Source: JAVBNT01 sp031551355 (GTDB lineage: Bacteria; Vulcanimicrobiota; CADAWZ01). Taken from it: a stretch of DNA of 57,148 nucleotides. The translations under genes and the position numbers were made by a program. The notes beneath the pieces were generated by a model that was not told the origin of the DNA, did not search any database, and saw nothing but the letters and a program-made list of their open reading frames with translations. The DNA lies in contig JAVBNT010000041.1 of NCBI GenBank assembly GCA_031551355.1, positions 1 through 57,148 of the forward strand. The letters run 5' to 3'. Positions 16,557 to 25,817 of the stretch are shown here, piece by piece; position 1 is the first letter of the stretch; the number at the start of each line of letters is the position of its first letter.

Positions 16557-19500
16557 TTATAAATTAGACTCTATTTCATTACTTTCCGCAAGCAACTGTT
16601 CGTGCTGCCTGCCTCCGGGCGAATTTTCCAGAGCGACTTTTATATATTCATAAGCTTCCTCAAAACGTGCCCTTGATTTCAGAAAAAGAGCAAACCCACT
16701 CGCATAAAGCCAATTGTCAGGGTCTCCATCGAATGCCGCCGCATACTCCTTCTCGGCAAGAAGGAAATCCTTTTTCGCTCCGGCAATTTTTGCTTTGAGA
16801 TAATGGGAGTGAGAACCCATGAAGCGGACTGCGGAAAGGTCTTCGGCAAACTGCCGCGCTTCCGGGAAACGTCCTGCCTTTATGTATATATCAACCATCA
16901 AATCCTTTAAATCAGCCCTGTCCGGAAGCATTGCCAGTAAAGCCCGGCACATTTTGATCGCCGAATCATACTCTCCGCGCAGCATACAGCATTTTGTCAG
17001 CTCGACAATAATATTGGGATTGTCAGGTTCAAGATGTATCGCCGCTGAAAGATATTTGTGAGCTTCGGAATAACGTCTCTCGTTAAGACAGGCTACGCCG
17101 ATAAGAAACATCAGCGATGAATCGTCCGGAATAAATTTCTCCGCCGACATCAGGATTTCACGCGCCTTCTCAAACTCACCCTTATCAATATGGGCCCTAC
17201 CCAAATCCATATAAGCCCGGCCCATGACAGAGTCATATTCCCCCCTGCCCTTGGGAGGCATCAGCATTATTGCCTTCCTGAAATACTCAATCGCCATATC
17301 GGTCTGATGCTTTTTCGTATACGCCTTGGCAATATATATATGGTATAAATAGTTGGTCGGCTGAAGAGCAAGCGCTTTCTGGTATTCTACGAGTGCCATA
17401 CTCACAAGTCCCTGGGTAAAGTACACTTTACCGATAAGCGCCGGAATAAGGGAATCTCTGGGTGAAAGGACCTGCGCCTTCTGAAGCATCCTTATGGCTT
17501 CATCATAACGACCCTCTTCTTCAAGCATAACTCCTATAGCCTTATAATAATCTACATTCCGGCTGTCAAGAGTAACGGCCTTTTTTAGCTCTTCAATCGC
17601 TTTATCCCGATGTCCCTGGCAATAATAAGCCATTCCCAGATCTTCTCTGAACTCAGGCTTTCCCGGCTGCATTTCTACTGCCTTGCGATATTCGATAACG
17701 CTCAGTGCCGCATAATCCTTTTTGAGATACAAAAGCCCCAGGCGGTTATGGGCATCGGCAGTCGGAGATTCGGTCACCGATTTTTCATAATGTTCAAGCG
17801 CTTCGGAATAACACTCAAGACTCATATACAGATCGCCCAGTTTCTGATGTACCGAAGACTCGCCCGGATACATCCGCACAACTTTTTCAAGTTCGGATAT
17901 AGCACCCTCGGGGTCGGAATGCTTGACATACATGTCGGCAAGCTGCAGATACGCTTCCTTGTTCTCTTCGATGGAGAGCGCTTCTCTGAAAGTCCTGTAA
18001 GCCATATCGTCACGGTTCTGTTTAAGATACAAATCTCCAAGACCGTTATGAGTCGATATATCCTCAGGATTAATGGAAATCGAAGTATGGTAACTCTTTT
18101 CAGCCTGAGCAAAGCGGCGCCTCTTTTTGTAAAGATCGCCAAGCCAGGTATAGACCTGGGCGTTTCCAGGATCAAGCCTTATTACATGTTCAAACTCACG
18201 TATTGCATCATCCGTCTGCTCAAGACCTGCATATATATAGCCAAGCTGGCGATGGACGTCAATATTGTCAGGGTCCAGCGACAATACATACCTGTATTCA
18301 TTGATCGCTTTTGACAGTTTGCCCTTGTTCGTATAAAGGAAAGCCAGGTTTATCCTGCTCTCAATATTGTTAGGCTCAATCGTCAGTGCCTTCAGGTAAT
18401 CATCTATTGCAAAATCATGTTCATCGCGTCTTCGGAAACATTCCGCCCGGTATACGTGTGTATCCGCTCTGCCTGGAAAAAGCTGCAGGACTTCCGAGAA
18501 AATAGTCAGCGCCTTGTCGGTATCACCGGACTCCATAAACGCGCGCGCCAGATTTATCCTTGCCGGTGCGAATTCGGAATCACATTTGATGGCTTCCTCA
18601 AAGTTAGTTGCCGCCTGTTTATAATCACCGGACTCAAGAAGAGACATCCCCTGGCTGTTATAGGCATGAGCCCCACGGCGGCCGCTATAATGGGCTGCAG
18701 TAAGATCTGCGGCACAACGGCTGCATTCTATCTGTCCCGCGTAGTTCTCCTGTCCGCATTCGGTGCAGACAACCGAAGAACTTTCCATAACGGTTTCTTT
18801 TACCGAAGCGGCGTCCTTTTTCATCTTGTCGAGAAATTCATTATAGCGCTTTTTTTCAAACGACGGCCCGGATGCCGACGCCAGCCAGTCATTGCTGGCA
18901 AGAGGCTGTGATGCAACAACCGGTACCGCCGGAATCGTTCCTGCCAGCGGAGGAATCACAGGAATACCGGTTTTCCGGTTATACTCCTCCGGATTATCGG
19001 TATAATCAAGTGAAGGATCGTCATCGTCCCCACTGTCATGGCTGTAAAATTTTCCTTCTAAATTATAGCTTTCGGCAGTTTTCTGGTAAGCATTGGATTC
19101 CGCATCCGGTTCCACAAGTGAATCCAGATGTGCTCTTAACTCCTGTTTCAAATCTTCAAGAACAGGCGGGGGTGAGGCCGGTTGATCGAAAACTCCGTCA
19201 AGATAGCCGGTTATATATTTTTCCATCTCGGCAGCACTTTGATAGCGCCTTTCCGGTTCTTTTTCAAGACAGCGCAAAATCAGTTTTTCCAAAACTTCGG
19301 GTATTGCCGGGTTACGTTTGCTTGGTTTAACCGGATCGGAATGCAAATGCTTATGGATCATTTCCGGAATTGAAGCCGCTTCAAACGGCAGACAAAGAGT
19401 AAGCATCTCATAAAAGACAACGCCCAGGGAATAAATGTCGGCTCTGTAATCAGCTTCGGCGCCTCTTGCCTGTTCCGGCGAGAAATAGGCAATTGTCCCC

Positions 19501-20021
19501 ATCATCGAACCGGCTTCGGTTATAGAATGACTGTCGTCAAGAACAGCTATGCCGAAATCCATCAGCTTGACTTTACCGTCTTCCGTTATTTTAACGTTTT
19601 CCGGCTTTATATCCCTATGGGTGATTTTTTGTCCATGGGCATAGGCCAATGCACTGCAGAGCTGCCTGAAAAATGCCGACGCCGCTCTGATGTCAACATC
19701 CGCATCTTCATTGATTTCCCTTTCAAGGATATCGCGCAGAGAATCGCCGGGAACGTACTCCATCACAATGTGATAAATTCCATCTTCCTCACCAATATCG
19801 TAGACCTTGACGATATGCGGATGATCAAGACGCGCAGAAACCCTGGCTTCTCTGAGAAAGCGCTGAACTGCCTTTTTCTGGGCCGTTTTTTTGGGCGGAA
19901 GAACTTTTATGGCAACAGGACGCTCAAGCACGGGATCTTCGCCTCTGTAAACGATTCCCATACCGCCTCTGCCGATCTCTTCTATAACTTTGTATCTGCC
20001 TATGTATACAGCTCTTGCCAT
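16557..20021 (-). CDS. Ser/Thr protein kinase with zinc ribbon and long TPR array
   Basis: An 1154-residue cytoplasmic kinase. Residues about 8-270 are an intact PknB-type kinase: glycine loop IGRGGMGIVY, Lys39 in VAIKVL, HRDIKPEN near 135, DFG, and GTIAYFSPEQARG. A proline-rich, low-complexity linker follows, then a CxxC...CxxC zinc ribbon at about 418-437 (CTECGQ...CSRCAA). From about 445 to the end there are some 19-20 TPR units (for example AINEYRYVLSLDPDNIDVHRQLGYIYAGL). No membrane segment or PASTA domain is seen, so it is soluble; the TPRs should recruit partners or substrates. It overlaps nothing and is coupled to priA downstream. Its 5' noncoding region is long and structured (see 20022-20589). 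Of the three kinase-like proteins in the window, only this one keeps all catalytic residues. Confidence 0.95.
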   Translation of the reverse strand: MARAVYIGRYKVIEEIGRGGMGIVYRGEDPVLERPVAIKVLPPKKTAQKKAVQRFLREARVSARLDHPHIVKVYDIGEEDGIYHIVMEYVPGDSLRDILEREINEDADVDIRAASAFFRQLCSALAYAHGQKITHRDIKPENVKITEDGKVKLMDFGIAVLDDSHSITEAGSMMGTIAYFSPEQARGAEADYRADIYSLGVVFYEMLTLCLPFEAASIPEMIHKHLHSDPVKPSKRNPAIPEVLEKLILRCLEKEPERRYQSAAEMEKYITGYLDGVFDQPASPPPVLEDLKQELRAHLDSLVEPDAESNAYQKTAESYNLEGKFYSHDSGDDDDPSLDYTDNPEEYNRKTGIPVIPPLAGTIPAVPVVASQPLASNDWLASASGPSFEKKRYNEFLDKMKKDAASVKETVMESSSVVCTECGQENYAGQIECSRCAADLTAAHYSGRRGAHAYNSQGMSLLESGDYKQAATNFEEAIKCDSEFAPARINLARAFMESGDTDKALTIFSEVLQLFPGRADTHVYRAECFRRRDEHDFAIDDYLKALTIEPNNIESRINLAFLYTNKGKLSKAINEYRYVLSLDPDNIDVHRQLGYIYAGLEQTDDAIREFEHVIRLDPGNAQVYTWLGDLYKKRRRFAQAEKSYHTSISINPEDISTHNGLGDLYLKQNRDDMAYRTFREALSIEENKEAYLQLADMYVKHSDPEGAISELEKVVRMYPGESSVHQKLGDLYMSLECYSEALEHYEKSVTESPTADAHNRLGLLYLKKDYAALSVIEYRKAVEMQPGKPEFREDLGMAYYCQGHRDKAIEELKKAVTLDSRNVDYYKAIGVMLEEEGRYDEAIRMLQKAQVLSPRDSLIPALIGKVYFTQGLVSMALVEYQKALALQPTNYLYHIYIAKAYTKKHQTDMAIEYFRKAIMLMPPKGRGEYDSVMGRAYMDLGRAHIDKGEFEKAREILMSAEKFIPDDSSLMFLIGVACLNERRYSEAHKYLSAAIHLEPDNPNIIVELTKCCMLRGEYDSAIKMCRALLAMLPDRADLKDLMVDIYIKAGRFPEARQFAEDLSAVRFMGSHSHYLKAKIAGAKKDFLLAEKEYAAAFDGDPDNWLYASGFALFLKSRARFEEAYEYIKVALENSPGGRQHEQLLAESNEIESNL

Positions 20022-20589
20022 GTAATTTTCAATCTTCTTGTAAATATTTTACAAACTGTAATAACCCCTCACAATAAGTCATCCTGCGGTGCCGCAACAC
20101 CACATAGAAATGAAAATACCCGTTTCAAAAGGTATCCCGGCAACGTCCATAGGAGAGACTCAAAAAACGGGGGATTCTGTCATTTATTTGTGATGCGGTC
20201 ACACCGAAATACAGGACTGTTATTAAAATATAACAATGACAGAACATTAAAAAAATATTCACCAAAAAGACGGAAACTCCTTGAGATAAAAAAATAGTGT
20301 AAAAAATAAAAGCAGCAACGTTACAAGTTTAACGGCAAAAACAAAAAACTAACTCAATAAGCATTCATAAATGAAAAATATTGATTAAAAAACACAAAGA
20401 AACGGGTAGCAGTAAAATGCAACCCATAAGACTGTCGATAAACCCTATTTAGCTCATTAAAACGACTAAAAGGGGTTGCGGTTTTGCACTGCACCCTTTT
20501 TTACTGCCAGCTTAGAGGTTTTTCACCAAAAATAATGTAAGCTCACACCTAAAAAGCATCCTGACGTTAATTTTTTCTTAATTTATATT
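20022..20589. other. noncoding region upstream of the kinase gene with strong secondary structure
   Basis: No gene is supported. Three structures stand out. At 20119-20171 CCCGTTT pairs with AAACGGG and encloses GGTATCCCGGCAACGTCC. At 20175-20244 a 10-bp outer stem (TTCTGTCATT/AATGACAGAA) encloses two hairpins (TGTGA/TCACA and TGTTAT/ATAACA), a textbook three-way junction. At about 20404-20515 nested inverted segments (AGCAGTAAAA, TGCAACCC) include the terminator listed at 20469-20502. I could not match the first two to a known riboswitch. Confidence 0.55.
20469..20502 (-). terminator. probable terminator of the small secreted protein gene
   Basis: Minus strand AAGGGTGC...GCAACCCCTTTT (stem with one bulge, about 11-nt loop). 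It lies 90-120 bases past the stop codon at 20590. Confidence 0.5.
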
Positions 20590-21330
20590 TTACTTGTCTT
20601 CATACACAACCGGAGTGCCGTCAAGCGGCAGGTCGGGAGATTCGTATAAATATTTCGCTCCCTGTCCAATAACAAAATAACAATATTTTTTACCCGAAAC
20701 TCTCCATACCTTACAATACTTTACTTTCGCAGCATTAAAGCCTTTCTGAAAACCTGTCTTTCCTTCAATATCCTCCCTTATTTCTTTTCCGTCCTGGATG
20801 TAAATTAAAGATCCTTTAAATTTACCAACATCACCTTGAAGGTTCCCACAAAAGGATATTATGCAAAGAGGATCTGATTTTACCGCATTTTTACCCTTTA
20901 GCTTTTTTACCGTACTGGAAAAATAATAACTACCGTCTTTAATACCGAAAGGAATGCTCACTTTATTTGTTTCTGTGGCTCTGTCTGTTTTCAAATCCAT
21001 CTTAAGGTATTTGACTATTTTCATATTTGCTTTTATAGTGAATCGGTCAAAAACATATTCATCTTTAAACCCGGGTTCAAGAGGTTCAATAGTAAATGAT
21101 TTCACCCCTGATTTTAAAATATCTTTAACCGCATCAATCTGCTGGGCTTTTATCTCCGGATCGGCGCCCTCAAAATTAAAAAGAGACAAAAAGGCCGCCT
21201 GATTTTTTGACTGAACGGCCGCTCTAACAGCCTCGACAAATGCTTGCTCCGTCCTCGGAGCGGCCTGGGATACAGAAACACAAAAAAGCGTAAAAAAAAC
21301 AAGACACAGCGAAAATAAAAAAATTTTCAT
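20590..21330 (-). CDS. small exported protein of unknown function
   Basis: I do not recognise this family. The 246-residue product has a clear Sec signal peptide (about 1-23, ending SQAA). The first helix-rich part (FVEAVRAAVQSKNQAAFLSLFNFEG) resembles the start of periplasmic proteins that count or sense. The remainder is beta-rich with two cysteine pairs (LCIISFCGN; YCKVWRVSGKKYC). It ends PLDGTPVVYEDK. The start at 21330 has GGAGGG upstream, and a strong promoter sits at 21362-21390. It is a single-gene transcript with a terminator-like hairpin downstream. Confidence 0.75.
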   Translation of the reverse strand: MKIFLFSLCLVFFTLFCVSVSQAAPRTEQAFVEAVRAAVQSKNQAAFLSLFNFEGADPEIKAQQIDAVKDILKSGVKSFTIEPLEPGFKDEYVFDRFTIKANMKIVKYLKMDLKTDRATETNKVSIPFGIKDGSYYFSSTVKKLKGKNAVKSDPLCIISFCGNLQGDVGKFKGSLIYIQDGKEIREDIEGKTGFQKGFNAAKVKYCKVWRVSGKKYCYFVIGQGAKYLYESPDLPLDGTPVVYEDK

Positions 21331-21361
21331 AAAAGCCCTCCCTGCAAATAAAGATAAATTA

Positions 21362-21390
21362 ATATTATATCACATATTTTAAAATGTCAA
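21362..21390 (-). promoter_or_regulatory. sigma70-type promoter for the small exported protein
   Basis: Minus strand TTGACA (perfect -35), 17 bases, TAATAT; an overlapping TATAAT would give 15 bases. The start lies about 30 bases upstream of the ATG at 21330. Confidence 0.75.
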
Positions 21391-21576
21391 TATTTATACT
21401 TTTACACAATATTAGACAATTATATAACACATTAATCTCATAACACATCACAGTCTGTTGAAAAACATCCGCGATAAAAGCAGCCGGACAAATAAAAAAG
21501 GCACCGGTTAAGGTGCCGCAGATAACATAAGCTATAGAAAAATCAATTTTAACGGGTTAATAAACAAAACTATTGT

Positions 21577-21697
21577 GAGGCTGTCAAATTGGTGAAGTAA
21601 CTAAGACAAACAGGATTGCGACGGGCAAAGCGTAGTTTTCCTGCGCGGCGCGAGCAAAATCCTGTTTGGCGCCGGAATTCGCCAATTTCACAGCCTC
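21577..21697 (-). repeat. stop-codon-anchored palindromic element E1
   Basis: The outer arms are 21577-21596 and 21678-21697 (20 bp, two mismatches; GAGGCTGTGAAATT read from the gene). The gene-proximal arm overlaps the TGA stop of the Hsp70-DUF3731 gene. The inner arms CAAACAGGATT/AATCCTGTTTG enclose AAGCGTAG. In gene orientation it carries GGCGAATTC near the gene and GTCTTAGTTACTTC far from it, the same order as in E2 (31304-31429) and E3 (56655-56779). The rest of the gap 21331-21576 is AT-rich, holds the promoter above, and shows nothing else. Confidence 0.8.
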
Positions 21698-24434
21698 AAT
21701 TTTTCAAGATCAGGCCGGAAGGCAGCGCCTCCCCAAACAGCACATCGCTGTCAATAAGCTCTTCTTCCACTATTTCCTCAACAGGTTTGATATATGACTC
21801 CGGTGCGCCGTTTGCATTCAGGAAATCAATGACACGGTTTCTCAAATCATCGCCAATATCCCTATGCCGGTCACCGGTCATTGCCGACATCCTCGACAAT
21901 GCCATCAGCATTGAGTCGTTCACGGTATTTATTGACAGCAGCGACTCAATCCATTTAGCCACATCATCACCGGCAATAACAAGGTTGACAGGTCCGGAAA
22001 AAGGAACCCTGCCGGCAACACGCGCGAGGCACCAGCAGAAAAACTGAATATCGCGCCCGGCTGCCAATGCGGAAAAAATATAGTCCCCAAGCAGTTTTTT
22101 CGAAGACACCGATATTTTTTCAAGAACAGAAGCCATTCTCAGAATTTCGGTAAGCTCAATTTTCGACGGCGGCGGACCGGAAAACGTTTTAATATGTTTT
22201 CGCCCCGCAAAAAGCCATGGTGATATACGCTCAAAAAGAAACTCCTGCTCTTCGGCAGATAAACCTGCCGCGCAGCGTCTCCAGAAAATCCACCACTCCA
22301 GGCGGCACTTGGTATCTTTATTATACTGAAGCCATTTGCCGAGAATTTCCTTTACCCTCTCTATCCGCCATTCGTCAAGCGGAAAACCAAATCCCGGCCT
22401 CAGAGCAAAACCGGCCACATTAAACCACGATGACTCGGAAAGCTCGTCACTGCGCCTTTTTGAGATAACGGCAAGCATAGCATCAAAAATATTACGGTCA
22501 AGTGACAGCGGAAAATCTTCACGCTTTTGTCCCCATAAATCCTCAAGAGCCGAAAAGAGTCCCCTTGGCTTGATATCCGAACCTTTTCTAAAAGCCGATT
22601 CTATGAGTTTTTTAGTTTCCGCAAGTTTTCCCTGATCAAGTGTCTGCGTACTGCCAACCACTGCGGCAGGCTCATTTTCCGCAGCCTCGGAAAAACGGTC
22701 AAGCGAGAACCTCAGCTGCCATTTTTCGTCACTGTCCCTGGCAACACACCACATTTCAAGCGTGCCTATTTCCGTGATCCACGATCGCAGAAAAACCGTG
22801 CGGTCTTTACCGGAGCCGGACGACTTGAGAACCGTAAACAACGGCGGCAGCGGATAAAGTTCGGATACCGGTATATTAATTAGATCTCCCGAGAGATCTT
22901 CAAAACGTTTATTTGAACTGTATAGTGAGAAGCTGACCGGTCTTTCAAGCATCAGCATAAACTCTTTTTCCTTGATCTCAACGACCGTTTCGGTCATCAG
23001 ATCCTTGGGGATAAGGCACAGGAAGGTATCGTCTGACGACGAGTCCAGCTTAACATAATACGAGCGCGGAGACCCGCCGCCAATCCTGACCCCTGCCCCT
23101 GATTTTACAAGTCCGAAATATGCCGCACCGGCAGAAACGGCCAGATCAAGACTGTCATTTTCAAGAACTCTCACTTTGTCGCCGCGCCACCGCTGCAAGA
23201 GTTCCACAATCCGCTGCCGGATTACTTTCGGTGTAAAAACACCGCCGTTAAACATAATCGCGTCAGGAAGCACTCCATCCTTTATGTGATTTTTAATAAA
23301 GGACACCATGTGGCTGGTAACGGAGGGATTCTTTTCATACGGCAGCCCCCATTCCATAAGTCCGCCGGCAACCGGCGAAGAAACAGCCTCATCAAAAGGA
23401 ATCTCCGGAAAAAAACCATCCAGTATCGCCGACTCTACATCGGCACGCGAAAGTTCGGTCATGACAGAATTTCCGACAAGCCTGCTGCCGCGCCCCAAAA
23501 GAGTTATCGGCACGGAATCCGCCGTCTCATCAGACGCCAACAGCCTTTCTTTAGCATAGCGGCATTCCCGGCAAAGCGAAGCCCACATCATCGAATCCAT
23601 TTTAACACTCAAACCTGAAGTTTTCCGTTCAACTTTGTGCGCCAGCGACATATCCATGTTGTCGCCGCCGAGGAGCAAATGATCACCGACAGCCACACGT
23701 TTTAAAAAGACTTCATCATCATTGGTGCCGACATTTATCAGCGAAAAATCGGTTGTACCGCCGCCGACGTCACAAACCAAAATATTGGACACTTCACGCA
23801 GCTCGCGTTTCCACATCGATTCATTTTCCAGAAGCCAGCAATAAAAGGCGGCCTGAGGCTCTTCAAGAAGCGAAAAGTTTGTAATCCCGCAAATTCTCAC
23901 GGCTTCGGCAACAAGTTCCCTTGCCGTTTCATCAAACGAGGCCGGAACGGTCACTACAATATCCTGTTTTTCCAACAGCGACTGCGAATCTTCAGACGCC
24001 ATTTTACTGTTCCAGGCGTTTTTTATATGAGTCAGAAACCTCACAAAGGCTTCCAAAGGAGATATTTTACGATCTTCCTGCGCGGCGCCCCACGGAAGAA
24101 TTTCCGCCCTGCGGTCAACTCTGGAGTGACAAAGCCATGATTTGGCGGAAGAAACGACACGTGAAGCTGAGGAAACCGATCGCCTGAGCCCTATCTCACC
24201 AACAGCATAATCAAGTTTACTGTCCCATGGCAGGTTTAGCCCGCCTTCAGAGATCTCAAAAGACTGAGGTAAAAAAATGAAAGAAGGTAATAAAACCTTT
24301 TCAGTCAGCTCTCCTTCAGAGACCAACTGAGAAATAGGCAGAAAATTTATTTTTTTAACTGGTTGCGACGTATCAATCCAGGCAAGTGAAGAATTTGTCG
24401 TCCCAAGATCTATGCCCACGGAATATTTAGCCAT
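21696..24434 (-). CDS. Hsp70-family chaperone with C-terminal DUF3731 region
   Basis: A 912-residue Hsp70-like protein. Its ATPase domain (about 1-420) has GIDLGTTNSSLAW, the Hsp70 phosphate-binding motif CDVGGGTTDFSL, EEPQAAFY and FNGGVFTP. The peptide-binding region is unlike DnaK and contains TEIGTLEMWCVA, also found in the neighbouring Hsp70. From about residue 610 to the end is a helical extension with RPGFGFPLDEWR and WWIFWRRCAAGL, the signature of DUF3731, seen in long Hsp70 relatives. This gene normally pairs with a shorter Hsp70 and a DUF2760 gene; both are present here (25818-27641 and 27889-28356). The client is unknown. The start at 24434 has GGGGA upstream. Palindromic element E1 overlaps its stop codon. 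Confidence 0.93.
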   Translation of the reverse strand: MAKYSVGIDLGTTNSSLAWIDTSQPVKKINFLPISQLVSEGELTEKVLLPSFIFLPQSFEISEGGLNLPWDSKLDYAVGEIGLRRSVSSASRVVSSAKSWLCHSRVDRRAEILPWGAAQEDRKISPLEAFVRFLTHIKNAWNSKMASEDSQSLLEKQDIVVTVPASFDETARELVAEAVRICGITNFSLLEEPQAAFYCWLLENESMWKRELREVSNILVCDVGGGTTDFSLINVGTNDDEVFLKRVAVGDHLLLGGDNMDMSLAHKVERKTSGLSVKMDSMMWASLCRECRYAKERLLASDETADSVPITLLGRGSRLVGNSVMTELSRADVESAILDGFFPEIPFDEAVSSPVAGGLMEWGLPYEKNPSVTSHMVSFIKNHIKDGVLPDAIMFNGGVFTPKVIRQRIVELLQRWRGDKVRVLENDSLDLAVSAGAAYFGLVKSGAGVRIGGGSPRSYYVKLDSSSDDTFLCLIPKDLMTETVVEIKEKEFMLMLERPVSFSLYSSNKRFEDLSGDLINIPVSELYPLPPLFTVLKSSGSGKDRTVFLRSWITEIGTLEMWCVARDSDEKWQLRFSLDRFSEAAENEPAAVVGSTQTLDQGKLAETKKLIESAFRKGSDIKPRGLFSALEDLWGQKREDFPLSLDRNIFDAMLAVISKRRSDELSESSWFNVAGFALRPGFGFPLDEWRIERVKEILGKWLQYNKDTKCRLEWWIFWRRCAAGLSAEEQEFLFERISPWLFAGRKHIKTFSGPPPSKIELTEILRMASVLEKISVSSKKLLGDYIFSALAAGRDIQFFCWCLARVAGRVPFSGPVNLVIAGDDVAKWIESLLSINTVNDSMLMALSRMSAMTGDRHRDIGDDLRNRVIDFLNANGAPESYIKPVEEIVEEELIDSDVLFGEALPSGLILKN

Positions 24435-24460
24435 AAAATTTAATCCCCGGTGAAAATTAA

Positions 24461-25783
24461 TCAGAATTTATTTATCCAATTCGAAATGTCATCAATAACG
24501 CCCTTATCCACATGGGCCTCCGCATCATATTCCTTGAGATTTTCCAGACCGACAAATTTCTTTTTACCTGTGTCTGACGGCATGAACAAATGATTCAAAT
24601 TTTTATAGAGCTTAAACTCCGCTTTTTTGTCATTTTTTAAAGTATCTTTCCACATCTCAAAATAGACATCTGACGACACCTGAAAATCACAGTCGGCCAT
24701 CAGCACAAGAACCGGCAATCTTAGCTTTTCAGCAAAAGTTTTCACATCAATTTCATTCAGGCTAATCCAATAGCCTGAAGGCACTCCTAAGATAACTGAA
24801 GGTTCATCTCCGCTTTTTAAATTTTTTATTTCATCGCGGATCTCGGCAGATTTAGCAAGCAGCTCGTCTTTTTCTTCCTGTGACTTATCCTCCATGGCAT
24901 TGATCGCCGACTGGCGCTGACGCCAGCCAACCATTTCAAGCCCTTCGGCCGGAGATGCCAAAAGAATTATTCCCGTGACCTCCGGATTTACACTGACTAA
25001 ATAAGGCAAAACCATACCGCCCTGACTGTGCCCCAACAAAAAAATCTTTTTGCCGTTGACGGATTTACTGTCACGGGCAAATTTTATCGCCGCCCGGGCG
25101 TCATTCAGATATTCACTTTGAACAGTTGCATTCTCCTTAAATTTACCGGGGAACTGAAAAGTGAGCTTATTGTAGCGTATGGAAGCTATTCCGTTTACGG
25201 CCAATCCATGGGCAATATCCCTGAAAGGCTTATTGGCCGAGGCGCCAATCGTTTCATCCATATCATTGGGTCCGGAGCCGGAAATCAGAATAGCGACAGG
25301 CGGATTCTTAACCGCTTTCGGCAAAGTCATGACACCGGCAAGCTTATGTTCGCCGATAAAAATTCTTACTTCTTCAAATTTGTCACTAACGGTAAGCGAC
25401 TGTTCCAGCGGTGAAAAGCCGATAATCCATGACTCTATTTCGCCGTCTTCGGCATAAACAAATGAAGACTTAAGACCGTTTTTTTCGAACTCAAGAATTA
25501 CCGATACAAGCTCCAGACCATTTTTTGCTGAAACTTCATCTCTGACAATACCCTTATAACGGCCGAGATTTTTAGTAACCGCTTCCCAAACCTCTCTGAC
25601 CTTCTCAAGCGGAAGTTTTTCCTTAAGCCGTGTTGAGAAATCATTGTAGACTGCTTCAAAATTTCCATCGGCAAGCTCCTGTGCATGTTTACGTCCCCGC
25701 TCACTGTTGTTTGCACAAACATCACCAACAAATATTGCAAAAAAACAAATAATAACCGCTGATATGACCAAAAATCTATTCAT
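24461..25783 (-). CDS. exported alpha/beta hydrolase with DUF3887-type N-terminal domain
   Basis: A 440-residue protein with a signal peptide (cut near DVCANN). Residues about 30-125 (HAQELADGNFEAVYNDFSTRLKEKL) match the DUF3887 type of small periplasmic domain. The rest is an alpha/beta hydrolase: oxyanion segment ISGSGPNDMDE, nucleophile elbow GHSQGG, the acidic residue in VLMADCDFQVSSD and the catalytic His in KNLNHLFMP. Such enzymes are usually esterases or acyl-peptidases; the substrate is unknown. Its place between the two Hsp70 genes, 26 and 34 bases from them, is odd because it is exported while they are cytoplasmic. It is either a late insertion into the operon or a partner that needs folding help before export. 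Confidence 0.88.
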   Translation of the reverse strand: MNRFLVISAVIICFFAIFVGDVCANNSERGRKHAQELADGNFEAVYNDFSTRLKEKLPLEKVREVWEAVTKNLGRYKGIVRDEVSAKNGLELVSVILEFEKNGLKSSFVYAEDGEIESWIIGFSPLEQSLTVSDKFEEVRIFIGEHKLAGVMTLPKAVKNPPVAILISGSGPNDMDETIGASANKPFRDIAHGLAVNGIASIRYNKLTFQFPGKFKENATVQSEYLNDARAAIKFARDSKSVNGKKIFLLGHSQGGMVLPYLVSVNPEVTGIILLASPAEGLEMVGWRQRQSAINAMEDKSQEEKDELLAKSAEIRDEIKNLKSGDEPSVILGVPSGYWISLNEIDVKTFAEKLRLPVLVLMADCDFQVSSDVYFEMWKDTLKNDKKAEFKLYKNLNHLFMPSDTGKKKFVGLENLKEYDAEAHVDKGVIDDISNWINKF

Positions 25784-25817
25784 AGACTTTCTCCTTTCAA
25801 TCGCGCATTTTTATGCT

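Noticed and set aside
20119..20171. Cyclic-di-GMP or glycine riboswitch
   Set aside because: Fragments such as GGCAACG and GGAGAGAC recall these classes, but the conserved cores and spacing are not present in either orientation.
20185..20215. Hammerhead-ribozyme-like core (GTGATG, CGG/CCG stem, GAAA)
   Set aside because: The essential C before TGATG is G and the A after it is missing, so the core would not be active.
19527..20297. 256-codon plus-strand reading frame
   Set aside because: Mostly antisense to the kinase domain of the large kinase gene and runs through the structured leader; no recognisable protein.
24504..24512. TTATCCACA, a perfect DnaA-box-like word
   Set aside because: A single occurrence inside the hydrolase gene and far from the skew switch; no cluster of boxes was seen near 52 kb.
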